DNA of 64,000 nt from an uncultured Fidelibacterota bacterium (lineage in GTDB: Bacteria; Fidelibacterota; Marinisomatia; Marinisomatales; TCS55). The notes beneath the pieces are model-generated. The model saw only the letters and a program-made list of their open reading frames with translations. It did not search any database and had not been told where the DNA came from. The stretch covers positions 1 through 64,000 of the forward strand of contig CACHMU010000001.1 of NCBI GenBank assembly GCA_902581045.1, given 5' to 3'. Below are positions 18,139 through 26,136 of the stretch, one piece after another (position 1 is the stretch's first letter; the number at the start of each line of letters is the position of its first letter). A program made the translations under genes and the position numbers.

Positions 18139-18474
18139 TTATCCGCTAAGCTCAATGTCATATGTTTCTTCAAATTCTTCAGTTTTGATCATTCTGATAG
18201 CATCCCATGTTAGCTTTGTGCATGCCTTTGCACAGATTTGACAGCCTATGCATTCATCGTGTCTAACTTGTACAGGAGGAATGGGTGTTCCATATTTTTC
18301 AGTGGGGACTGGTTCAATACAATCAACAGGACAAAAAGGAACACAAACCTGGCATCCTGTACAATTATCTTCATCAACAACAGCAATTAATTTAGGTTTC
18401 TTCTTTTTATAGTTAACCTTATCAGCCGGTTCTGGAACTGTTTTATAGTGATCGTAATTATACTCTTTTGACAT
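18139..18474 (-). CDS. 2x[4Fe-4S] ferredoxin
   Basis: 111-residue electron carrier with two cysteine clusters: Cys38-x2-Cys41-x2-Cys44-x3-Cys48 (CTGCQVCVPFCP, with an extra Cys52) and Cys75-x2-Cys78-x2-Cys81-x3-Cys85 (CIGCQICAKAC). The N-terminal 30 residues are basic and lack cysteines. The second cluster's Cys is followed by Thr rather than the usual Pro. The start is the ATG at 18474; a TTG at 18525 would add 17 unlikely residues. It is transcribed divergently from another ferredoxin gene with about 130 bp between them. Confidence 0.88.
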   Translation of the reverse strand: MSKEYNYDHYKTVPEPADKVNYKKKKPKLIAVVDEDNCTGCQVCVPFCPVDCIEPVPTEKYGTPIPPVQVRHDECIGCQICAKACTKLTWDAIRMIKTEEFEETYDIELSG

Positions 18475-18603
18475 ATTGATGTATTGTTTATAGGCTTGGA
18501 AATTAATAGAAAAATAATTTTTCAACTAATACAAAAGGTTTTTTTAAAAATGGTAAAATTTTATAATTTTCGTGACGCTTTGAGAAACAAATAGGAGATA
18601 ATG

Positions 18604-18906
18604 ATGACTTATATAATTGCAGAACCATGTGTCGGAACTTGCGATACAGCTTGTGTTGAAGTTTGCCCTGTTGATTGTATACATGGACCTGATGACAAAA
18701 AAGGAGCAGGAGCAGAGGCTAAGGCTGATGGTTTTGATCCTGATGGTAAACAACTATATATTGATCCAGAAGAATGTATTGATTGTGGTGCCTGTGAACC
18801 TGAATGCCCTGTTGAGGCTATTTTTGAGGAAAGTGAAGTTCCTGAAGAGTGGAGCAAATATACTAAAATTAATTATGATTGGTTTGGGCGAGACTTCTCT
18901 GGATAG
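18604..18906 (+). CDS. fdxA: FdxA-type 7Fe ferredoxin ([3Fe-4S][4Fe-4S])
   Basis: 100-residue ferredoxin of the Thermus/Azotobacter type. The N-terminal cluster region has Cys9, 13, 17, 21 and 25 (CVGTCDTACVEVCPVDC) and the second has Cys58, 61, 64 and 68 (CIDCGACEPECP). A 30-residue acidic/Gly insertion (GPDDKKGAGAEAKADGFDPDG) separates them. Two ATGs are adjacent; the second (18604) is chosen because AGGAG at 18593-18597 is 6 nt from it but only 3 nt from the first, and homologues begin MTY. Cys13 is an extra cysteine relative to the usual C-x7-C spacing. A terminator follows directly. Confidence 0.92.
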   Translation: MTYIIAEPCVGTCDTACVEVCPVDCIHGPDDKKGAGAEAKADGFDPDGKQLYIDPEECIDCGACEPECPVEAIFEESEVPEEWSKYTKINYDWFGRDFSG

Positions 18907-18928
18907 TAAAAAATAAAATAACTATTGA

Positions 18929-18963
18929 AAAACGGTCGTTGTTTTGCAATGGCCGTTTTTTTT
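18929..18963 (+). terminator. rho-independent terminator after fdxA
   Basis: A 13-bp stem with two G-T pairs (18929-18941 with 18947-18959, core ACGGTCGTTG/CAATGGCCGT), a TTTTG loop and a run of eight T. It separates fdxA from the start of the mrp envelope operon, which begins within 15 nt. Confidence 0.88.
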
Positions 18964-18972
18964 GTAAAAGTA

Positions 18973-20091
18973 ATGAATAAAGATAAAATTCTTGAGTTAT
19001 TAAAATCTATACAATACCCTGGGTTTAGCAGGGACATTGTGTCTTTTGGAATGGTACGTGATATAATTATTGATAATGATTCAATATTGGTAATTCTAAA
19101 TATTAAAACCCAACAAGAAGATAAGAAGCAAAATGTATTAAAAAAAATTAACGAAGTTTTAGAAGCAACGAACGTATTTACAAAAATAAACGTCACTATT
19201 GGAGAGGATCCAGATCAACCATCAAAAACCCAACAGCCACAATCCTCTGAAAACCAACCCGCCCAACCGTTAGATGGTGTAAAACATGTACTGGCTGTAG
19301 CAAGCGGTAAGGGAGGAGTTGGAAAATCCACTGTATCAACTAGTTTGGCACTTTCATTTAAAAATATGGGACTTCGGGTGGGTTTATTGGATTTAGATAT
19401 TTATGGACCATCATTACCAATTATTTTAGGAATTGATCAGCAGCCTGATTTGACTCAAGATCGTAAACTTATACCATTAGAGCATTTAGGAATGAAGGTT
19501 ATGAGTTTTGGGTTTATAAGTGGTAACAAAACTCCAGTTATTTGGAGAGGGCCGTTAGTAGCTAGAATGACAGAACAATTTTTTCGTGATGTCGTATGGG
19601 GTGATTTAGATGTACTGATTCTAGATCTCCCACCAGGGACTGGCGATGTACAGTTAACATTAACACAAAAATTAAAGATAGATGGCGCCATTATTGTAAC
19701 AACACCCCAAGATTTGGCTCTTGCAGATGTCAAAAAAGGAGCAGATATGTTTAAGAAGGTACAAACTCCTATTTTGGGAGTTATAGAAAATATGTCTGGA
19801 TTATTTATTAAAGGGAAAGTTGAAAAAACAAATAACCTTACTATTGAAGGACAGTCTATTGATATAAAGGATGATGGAAGTTTTGCTTTTAGAATAGACC
19901 TTTTTAAGAAAGGTGGTGGTAGGAAGGAAAGTGAAAGATTAGATGTCCCATTATTAGCAGAAATTCCAATATCTGAGGAAATTATGGAAGCAACTGATAG
20001 TGGTAACCCCATTGTAGAAAATAACCCTGATTCATATGTAACTAAACAATATAAAGAAATCGCTGAGAAGGTATGGGATATCATTGATTAA
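18973..20091 (+). CDS. mrp: Mrp/ApbC-family P-loop ATPase (Fe-S carrier family), cysteine-free
   Basis: 372 residues: an N-terminal MIP18/DUF59 domain (about 1-78), a Pro/Gln linker (80-100), then the ATPase with ASGKGGVGKST (110-120), YGPSLP, DLPPGTGDVQLTL and VIENMSG (270-275). Family members carry and insert Fe-S clusters, usually through a CxxC shortly after the ENMS motif. Here that region reads LFIKGKVEK and the protein has no cysteine at all. The frame opens 48 nt earlier, inside the terminator hairpin; ATG 18973 is the family start. It sits beside two ferredoxin genes and overlaps the next gene by one base. Confidence 0.93.
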   Translation: MNKDKILELLKSIQYPGFSRDIVSFGMVRDIIIDNDSILVILNIKTQQEDKKQNVLKKINEVLEATNVFTKINVTIGEDPDQPSKTQQPQSSENQPAQPLDGVKHVLAVASGKGGVGKSTVSTSLALSFKNMGLRVGLLDLDIYGPSLPIILGIDQQPDLTQDRKLIPLEHLGMKVMSFGFISGNKTPVIWRGPLVARMTEQFFRDVVWGDLDVLILDLPPGTGDVQLTLTQKLKIDGAIIVTTPQDLALADVKKGADMFKKVQTPILGVIENMSGLFIKGKVEKTNNLTIEGQSIDIKDDGSFAFRIDLFKKGGGRKESERLDVPLLAEIPISEEIMEATDSGNPIVENNPDSYVTKQYKEIAEKVWDIID

Positions 20092-20882
20092 TGTTTACTT
20101 ATTTTACAGAGACTATTGTTCTGATTTTTTTGGGATATTCGATGGTATATCCTCTTTTACTATTTATAACACCTTCAAACCAAATAGATAAAGGTTTTTA
20201 TAGATTTAATCTTGGGAAATGTTGCATAATTGGCGCAATTGGTATAATTGGCTATCATTCCTTGTCTACCAACCTATATGCAGAAATATATTTGCTGATT
20301 TGGTTCATCATGCTAATGTCAATAACAGCTATTTATTGGAACTCAAAACAAGCTAATAATTTTATTATATCTATTATAAGTTTTTTTGGACTGCTTTCAT
20401 TGAGACTTATAATACCGATTATTATTCCAAATATAAACCCGGACTCTGTTTTCTTAATTTCAATACTTAATTCATTGATTACTTCAAGTGTATTTTTTGC
20501 TATGATACTTGGGCATTGGTATTTAAATGTAGTTGATTTACCTATAAATCTTTTAAAAAAAGCAACTTTGATTCTTTCATTTTTTTTATCAATTAGAATT
20601 TTGTGGGATAGTATTTATTTTTTTTATAATTATTTTATTGATAGCTATGGAATTAGCTACAATCTTTGGTCATTTTTATTTCAATTCGAAGGTTTTTTGT
20701 TAGGTATTGCTTTCTTTATAGGTAACGTTTTCCCTATTCTTTTAAATATTTTTATAATACGGACATTAAAATTACAGGCTACACAGAGTGCGACAGGATT
20801 ACTTTATGTATCAATAGTTTCAATATTATTCAGTGATTTAATTTTTAAATATTATTTAGTACAGTATGGGTTTATAGTTTGA
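20091..20882 (+). CDS. polytopic membrane protein of unknown function
   Basis: 263 residues, almost entirely hydrophobic, with about eight predicted membrane helices and very few charged residues. The segment MILGHWYLNVVDLPINLLKKA (about residues 138-158) is the most family-like motif; I recall similar GHWYL stretches in uncharacterised bacterial proteins but no function. The ATG overlaps the mrp stop by one base and the next gene starts inside its stop codon, so it is tightly fixed in the envelope operon between mrp and uppS. No function is proposed. Confidence 0.7.
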   Translation: MFTYFTETIVLIFLGYSMVYPLLLFITPSNQIDKGFYRFNLGKCCIIGAIGIIGYHSLSTNLYAEIYLLIWFIMLMSITAIYWNSKQANNFIISIISFFGLLSLRLIIPIIIPNINPDSVFLISILNSLITSSVFFAMILGHWYLNVVDLPINLLKKATLILSFFLSIRILWDSIYFFYNYFIDSYGISYNLWSFLFQFEGFLLGIAFFIGNVFPILLNIFIIRTLKLQATQSATGLLYVSIVSILFSDLIFKYYLVQYGFIV

Positions 20883-21262
20883 AAACAATTGATTGTGAAC
20901 TTTGTAAAAAATCAAAATCATTTATAGAGGCAGTTGATTGTAAAGAATGTTATGCTTCAAAATATTTTAAGGAAGAGTTTAGTTTTACAATATGTCCTAT
21001 TTGTGGATGTAAGGATTTATATAGTAAAAAAGACTTCAATCAGGCTATTGGATGTATAATTATTTTTATTGGTGCAATCTTTGTTCCTTGGACATATGGA
21101 TTGAGTTTATTAGTACTATCATTGATTGATTATTTATTATATAAACGAGTTAAAGATTCTATAGAATGCTATAAATGTAAATCTGAGTATAAAGGAATTA
21201 TCGTGCCTGAGAATATTAAACCATTTGATCATCACATAGCTGAATTATATGAATATTCTTAA
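20879..21262 (+). CDS. small zinc-ribbon-like membrane protein, unknown function
   Basis: 127 residues with several paired cysteines: CELCKKS (about 6-12), CKEC (21-24), CPICGC (39-44) and CYKC (97-100). Together they look like one or two zinc ribbons flanking a hydrophobic hairpin (about 57-87, IGCIIIFIGAIFVPWTYGLSLLVLSL). It starts with TTG in a TTGA overlap with the preceding stop; no ATG is available near the N-terminus. Cotranslation with the preceding polytopic protein suggests the two work together. Not recognised as a named family. Confidence 0.65.
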   Translation: MKTIDCELCKKSKSFIEAVDCKECYASKYFKEEFSFTICPICGCKDLYSKKDFNQAIGCIIIFIGAIFVPWTYGLSLLVLSLIDYLLYKRVKDSIECYKCKSEYKGIIVPENIKPFDHHIAELYEYS

Positions 21263-21338
21263 TAATTTTTTATTCTAGCCATCTAAAAGAATATTTTTAA
21301 TTCCTTTTATTTTAGTTATAGCTTCAATAAGATTTTAT

Positions 21339-22085
21339 ATGTCTAAAAAACTCAGAAAACAAATAGAAAAACATGGTGATTTACCAAATCATATCGCAAT
21401 CATTATGGATGGAAATGGGCGTTGGGCTAAATCGCATAGATTTAAGCGTATTGCTGGACACAAAGAAGGGATTAACTCTGTTCGTGAAATTGTTAGAGTA
21501 TGTGGTGAAATTGGGGTTAAACATCTTACTCTATATACGTTTTCAAGTGAAAATTGGACTAGACCAGAATCAGAGGTTTCATCAATAATGAATCTTCTTT
21601 TTTCAACAATAAAAAAAGAAATAGAAAATCTTCATAAAAATAATGTCCGATTGTCTGCTATTGGGGAATTGGATGATTTACCTAATAAATCTTATAAAGA
21701 AATAATGGAAGGAATTAATAAGACAAAAGATAATACGGGGTTAAATTTAATACTTGCTTTAAGCTATGGAAGTCGGCAGGAACTATTAATGGCTGTACGT
21801 CGTATTGTAGATAGATTTAAAGAAAAGGAAATAAATATTAAAGATATTTCAGAAAATATGATTAGTAAAGAATTATATACATCTAAAATACCTGATCCAG
21901 ATTTGTTAATTCGCACTGGAGGAGAAAATAGAATTAGTAATTTTTTATTATGGCAATCAGCATATACAGAGTTTTATATGACAGATATACATTGGCCTGA
22001 TTTTAGAGAGAAGGAATTACTTGACAGCATCATAGATTACCAAATGCGTCAACGACGTTTTGGCAAAATAAGTGAGCAAATTTAG
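21339..22085 (+). CDS. uppS: undecaprenyl diphosphate synthase
   Basis: Cis-prenyltransferase that makes the C55 lipid carrier for peptidoglycan, O-antigen and capsule. 248 residues with the family signatures IAIIMDGNGRWAKSHRFKRIAGHKEG (catalytic Asp near 25), YTFSSENWTRP, and PDPDLLIRTGGENRISNFLLWQSAYTEFYMTDIHWPDF. It follows 76 nt of AT-rich spacer, so a promoter could lie there. Its stop overlaps a GTG that precedes the bamA ATG. The order uppS-(cdsA)-dxr-rseP-bamA is classical; here cdsA is missing and bamA, skp and lpx genes intervene. Confidence 0.97.
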   Translation: MSKKLRKQIEKHGDLPNHIAIIMDGNGRWAKSHRFKRIAGHKEGINSVREIVRVCGEIGVKHLTLYTFSSENWTRPESEVSSIMNLLFSTIKKEIENLHKNNVRLSAIGELDDLPNKSYKEIMEGINKTKDNTGLNLILALSYGSRQELLMAVRRIVDRFKEKEINIKDISENMISKELYTSKIPDPDLLIRTGGENRISNFLLWQSAYTEFYMTDIHWPDFREKELLDSIIDYQMRQRRFGKISEQI

Positions 22086-22087
22086 TG

Positions 22088-24526
22088 ATGAAAAAAATTA
22101 TTATATTTAATCTTGTAACATTTCTTTTTTCTCAGGCACCACCATCATTTACGTTAAATCAAATCAATGTTGAAGGTAATTCATCAACTAGTGATAATAT
22201 GATTTTATATACTTCGGGGCTAAAAAATGGACAAAAAGCTTCAACAGAAGATTTTCGTCGAGCAGTTAAGCGATTATGGGATCTAGGAGTATTTAATAAT
22301 ATTTTAATTCATTTTGATGGAGAAACACCTGAGGGGATTTTGATTACTATTGAAGTTGAGGAATCACCTGTTTTAGGTGATGTTATTTTTAATGGAAATA
22401 AAAAAATCAAAGATAAAAAGTTCGAAGAAGAATTGTCCTATCGCAGGGGTATGAGAATTAAGCCTAGTTTTACTACTGATGCTATTAATGAAATGAAAAA
22501 ACTATATTTAGAAGATGGTTATTTTTTGGCAAATATTTCAGCAGAATCACGCATTGTTGGTTCCGGCGAAAATCAAAAAAATGACATAGTTTTTACTATA
22601 AACGAAGGTAAAAAAGTAAAAATAAAAGATATAGTTTTTTCAGGACAAGAAAATAGCTTTGGATGGATAGCTACAAAATCATGGATTCCAATTCCTAAAG
22701 TCATCAGAAAAAAACTTAGTACCTACAAAATTCGCTGGCAAATGAAAGATACAAAAATTCGCTCTTGGTGGAGATTTTGGGCTTCAGCATATGATCACAA
22801 AAATTTTGAAGCGGATTTAGATGAACTAAATAAGTTTTATCAAGATGAAGGATACAGGGATTTTAGTATACTATCTGATACTGTATACTATGATTTAAAG
22901 AAAGAAGGTCTTGTAGTTAAAATTGATTTAGATGAAGGCAGTAAATATAAGTTTAGAAATTTTACATGGGAAGGTAATTCCCTTTATGAAACTGAAATTT
23001 TAGATGAAACTCTAAATTTGAAAATTGGTGATGGGTATAGCAAATCAATTTTTGATGAAGCTGTATACCAAAATGTACAGAGTTTATATATGGACAGGGG
23101 ATATTTATATAGCAGCATAGAACCTTCTTTCACTCCTATTGGTGATGATTCATTAGATGTGCATTTTTCTATAACAGAAAACAATCAAGTTTATATAAGA
23201 AACATTAATATTTATGGGAATGACAAAACACGAGAAAATGTAATTAGAAGAGAATTAGATGTTTTCCCAGGAGATTTATTTCGTAGAACATTAATGATGA
23301 GAAGTATGCAAAAATTGCATGTTTTAAATTATTTTGACCCAACATCATTAAGTCCAAATGTAGTGCCAGTTGATGAAGATGAAATTGATCTTGATATTAC
23401 TTTAAGTGAAAAATCATCTGATAGAGCAAGTGCTAATATTGGATTTACTGGAATTTATGGAATGACAGGTGGAATGAATCTTGAGTTTAACAATTTTTTG
23501 GGGATGGGTCAGGTTCTTTCATTGGGCTTTGATATTGGTACTCAACAACAAGTTGGTTTGTATAATAATTATGGCACACCAGGTAAATATGAGAGTTTTC
23601 ATATTAGATTTGCTGACCCCATGTTTAGAGATACCCCAAATCGTATTGGATTCTCACTGTTTTATACATTTAGAGGGCAAGGTAATTCCTATTATTTTTA
23701 TCCCTTTGATATGCTTTCTCGAGGAGGATCAGTCCAATGGGGTCGTAGAATGAAATGGCCTGATGATTATTTTAGAGCTCGCTGGGAATTAACGATTCAA
23801 CAAAGAGAATATATGGGAGATGAGGACGTATTAACTGATTATATTGGTAATGTTAGAAAAACTACAGGAATACAAATATCTCAAATTATATCACGTGATA
23901 GTAGAGATAGGGCAGAATTCCCTACACAAGGTTCTACTGCGACATTAATTTCAACATTCTCAGGGGGGTTATTAGGGGGAGATGAAAATTATCATAAGCA
24001 TGTATTAACTCTAGATTGGTATACTCCCACGTTTTGGAAATTTGTATTAACTAGTCAGCTAAAAATTGGTAATATTAGAATGTTGGATGTTGGTGATGGA
24101 AAGTTTTCATATATTTCACCATATGAACGCTTTATTATGGGTGGTAATGGTATCCCGTATGGTACTATGCTCAGAGGATATCCTGATAATTCAATTGGTC
24201 CATTAACTTCTCAAGGTAGAGGGATTGGTGGAAACACTATTATTAAATACACCAATGAATTCAGGTTTCCCTTCTCAGAAAATCCAGTAGTTTATGCTAT
24301 GTTATTTGCTGAAGCTGGAGGTGTTTGGAATGATACTCAGTTGATGAGTTCGTTAGGGTTTCCTAGGAGGACAGCGATTGATTTAAAGAGGTCTGCAGGT
24401 ATTGGAATAAGATTTTTTATGCCAATGATTGGACAACTTGGATTTGATATGGGATATGGATTTGATGATATTAGTGGGGATGGTAACCCTCAGGGGTGGG
24501 AATACACAATTATTTTTGGTAGATAA
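22088..24526 (+). CDS. bamA: outer-membrane protein assembly factor BamA
   Basis: Omp85-family protein that inserts beta-barrel proteins into the outer membrane. Signal peptide MKKIIIFNLVTFLFS; POTRA domains over residues about 22-420 (for example FTLNQINVEGNSSTSDNMIL, ENNQVYIRNINIYGNDKTRENVIRRELDVFPGD); then a 16-strand barrel. The conserved barrel segment ERFIMGGNGIPYGTMLRGYPD contains the RGY motif of loop 6. The chain ends in FGR rather than on an aromatic residue. A charged insertion (about 200-240: IRSWWRFWASAYDHK) is present in POTRA 3. ATG 22088 is preferred over GTG 22085. Skp follows after 22 nt. Confidence 0.96.
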   Translation: MKKIIIFNLVTFLFSQAPPSFTLNQINVEGNSSTSDNMILYTSGLKNGQKASTEDFRRAVKRLWDLGVFNNILIHFDGETPEGILITIEVEESPVLGDVIFNGNKKIKDKKFEEELSYRRGMRIKPSFTTDAINEMKKLYLEDGYFLANISAESRIVGSGENQKNDIVFTINEGKKVKIKDIVFSGQENSFGWIATKSWIPIPKVIRKKLSTYKIRWQMKDTKIRSWWRFWASAYDHKNFEADLDELNKFYQDEGYRDFSILSDTVYYDLKKEGLVVKIDLDEGSKYKFRNFTWEGNSLYETEILDETLNLKIGDGYSKSIFDEAVYQNVQSLYMDRGYLYSSIEPSFTPIGDDSLDVHFSITENNQVYIRNINIYGNDKTRENVIRRELDVFPGDLFRRTLMMRSMQKLHVLNYFDPTSLSPNVVPVDEDEIDLDITLSEKSSDRASANIGFTGIYGMTGGMNLEFNNFLGMGQVLSLGFDIGTQQQVGLYNNYGTPGKYESFHIRFADPMFRDTPNRIGFSLFYTFRGQGNSYYFYPFDMLSRGGSVQWGRRMKWPDDYFRARWELTIQQREYMGDEDVLTDYIGNVRKTTGIQISQIISRDSRDRAEFPTQGSTATLISTFSGGLLGGDENYHKHVLTLDWYTPTFWKFVLTSQLKIGNIRMLDVGDGKFSYISPYERFIMGGNGIPYGTMLRGYPDNSIGPLTSQGRGIGGNTIIKYTNEFRFPFSENPVVYAMLFAEAGGVWNDTQLMSSLGFPRRTAIDLKRSAGIGIRFFMPMIGQLGFDMGYGFDDISGDGNPQGWEYTIIFGR

Positions 24527-24548
24527 AAATTAAATCAAGGAGGCTATT

Positions 24549-25100
24549 GTGATTCGGAGAATAATCACATTTATAAGTTTATTAATAATCATATTTCCAA
24601 TTACTATTATTGCACAAAATAAAATTGGTTTTGTTCAATCTGATAGAATTCGCGCAGAATATGAAGAATTCAAGGATGCAGAAGCTCAGCTTCAATTGGA
24701 ATATCGCCAGGTAAATGCTCAATACAATTTAATGGTGGTTGAATTGGATAGTATTAGAAAGGCTTTTGAAACACAACGATTAATGAGCAGTCCTGAATGG
24801 CGAAAAGAGAAAGAAGCAGAAATTGTTGCACGTGAACAGAATATTCAGAAATTTCAAGTTACAATGGTTGGCCCTGAAGGAGAACTTTATAGGAGACAAG
24901 CACAACTTGAGTTTGACATTTTATCTAAAGTTAAAAGAGCTGTTGATAAAATAGCTGCGGCAAAAAAGATTGATTTTATTCTGGATGGTTCAACATCACT
25001 CCTTTATGGAAATCCTACTTATGATTTAACCGATGATGTTTTATTTGAGCTACGTAAATATAGTGTCTCAGATAAAGACAAAAAGACTCAAGAAAAATAA
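24549..25100 (+). CDS. skp: OmpH/Skp-family periplasmic chaperone
   Basis: 183 residues with a signal peptide (RRIITFISLLIIIFPITIIAQ) and then the family start NKIGFVQSDRIRAEYEEFKDAEAQLQ. A long helical hairpin with coiled-coil character follows (about 45-130) and a conserved C-terminal part IDFILDGSTSLLYGNPTYDLTDDVL. Skp holds unfolded outer-membrane proteins for BamA, which is encoded just upstream. The start is GTG at 24549, supported by AAGGAGG 6 nt before it. It ends with a Lys/Asp-rich tail. Confidence 0.92.
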   Translation: MIRRIITFISLLIIIFPITIIAQNKIGFVQSDRIRAEYEEFKDAEAQLQLEYRQVNAQYNLMVVELDSIRKAFETQRLMSSPEWRKEKEAEIVAREQNIQKFQVTMVGPEGELYRRQAQLEFDILSKVKRAVDKIAAAKKIDFILDGSTSLLYGNPTYDLTDDVLFELRKYSVSDKDKKTQEK

Positions 25101-25120
25101 ACTAAATTAAGAAAAAAGTT

Positions 25121-26134
25121 TTGTCTACTCTTGGAGAAATTGCCAAGATCATTAATGGTTCGGTTATTGGTGATAATAAAACTGTAATTAATGGTGTTTC
25201 AACTATAGACAATGGTATTTCAGGTACTATAACTTTTATATCTAATGGCAAATACGTTAAATATTTAGATAGTACAAAGGCATCTGCTATTATTACTAAT
25301 GATAAAGCTTTAATTGATAAAAAAAATGGAATACTAGTTGATAATCCACGTTTAGCAATAATTAAAGTAATTGAACATTTTTCAATGAATGAAACTACAA
25401 AAATTGGTATACATGATTCAGCAGTTATTCATCCTAAAGCAGTAATTGGAGATCAAATTTGTATAGGTCCAAATACAGTGATTGAAGAAGGCGCTTTTAT
25501 TAAAGATAATGTTACTATTGGAGCTAATAACATTATTGGTAAGAATGTCACATTAGGTTCTTCAAGTAAAGTGTATGGTAATGTTCATATTTATCAAGAT
25601 AGCGAAATTGGTGAGGGTTGTATTATTCATTCTGGCTCTGTAATAGGAGCAGATGGATATGGGTTTGTAACTGAAAATGATATACATAATAAAATACCTC
25701 ATCTAGGCAAGGTAATTATTGGTAATAATGTAGAAATTGGTGCAAATTGTACGATTGACCGTGGTACTATTGGAGACACAATAATCGAGGATATGTGTAA
25801 ATTTGATAATGGTGTACAGATAGGACATAATGTATATTTAGGTAAAGGATGTTTATTGACAGCTCATGTTACAATAGCAGGTAGCACAAAAATTGGTGAG
25901 TTCTGCGTATTTGGAGGTCAGGCGGGTGCAATAGATAACATAACTATTGGAGATAGAGCTGTTTTTGCATGTTATACAGCGGTAACAAAAAATTTACCAG
26001 GGGGTAAGATATACTCTGGATCTCCTGCAAGAGAAATAAATGATAAAAATAAGAGAGATGCAGTTTATGTTGAAGTCCAACATTTAAAAAAACGTTTAAA
26101 AAAAATAGAAAAAGATTTTATTAATAAAAATTAA
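25121..26134 (+). CDS. lpxD: UDP-3-O-acylglucosamine N-acyltransferase
   Basis: Third step of lipid A synthesis: N-acylates UDP-3-O-acyl-glucosamine. 337 residues with an N-terminal uridine-binding domain (about 1-95, GTITFISNGKYVKYL) and a left-handed beta helix of hexapeptide repeats (about 100-310). The catalytic His lies in DNGVQIGHNVYLG. A C-terminal helix ends the chain. The start is TTG (STLGEIAKIINGSVIG); no ATG is available nearby and homology begins here. It is followed after 2 nt by lpxC/fabZ. Confidence 0.96.
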   Translation: MSTLGEIAKIINGSVIGDNKTVINGVSTIDNGISGTITFISNGKYVKYLDSTKASAIITNDKALIDKKNGILVDNPRLAIIKVIEHFSMNETTKIGIHDSAVIHPKAVIGDQICIGPNTVIEEGAFIKDNVTIGANNIIGKNVTLGSSSKVYGNVHIYQDSEIGEGCIIHSGSVIGADGYGFVTENDIHNKIPHLGKVIIGNNVEIGANCTIDRGTIGDTIIEDMCKFDNGVQIGHNVYLGKGCLLTAHVTIAGSTKIGEFCVFGGQAGAIDNITIGDRAVFACYTAVTKNLPGGKIYSGSPAREINDKNKRDAVYVEVQHLKKRLKKIEKDFINKN

Positions 26135-26136
26135 TT

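Noticed and set aside
18609..18857. Minus-strand Ser/Gly-rich frame and a plus-strand alternative frame over fdxA
   Set aside because: Both are shadows; the Cys pattern of FdxA fixes the correct frame.
19455..20084. Long minus-strand open frame (209 codons) opposite mrp
   Set aside because: Composition is the Ser/Phe/Ile/Pro-rich mirror of a real gene, with no recognisable motif; mrp on the plus strand is certain.
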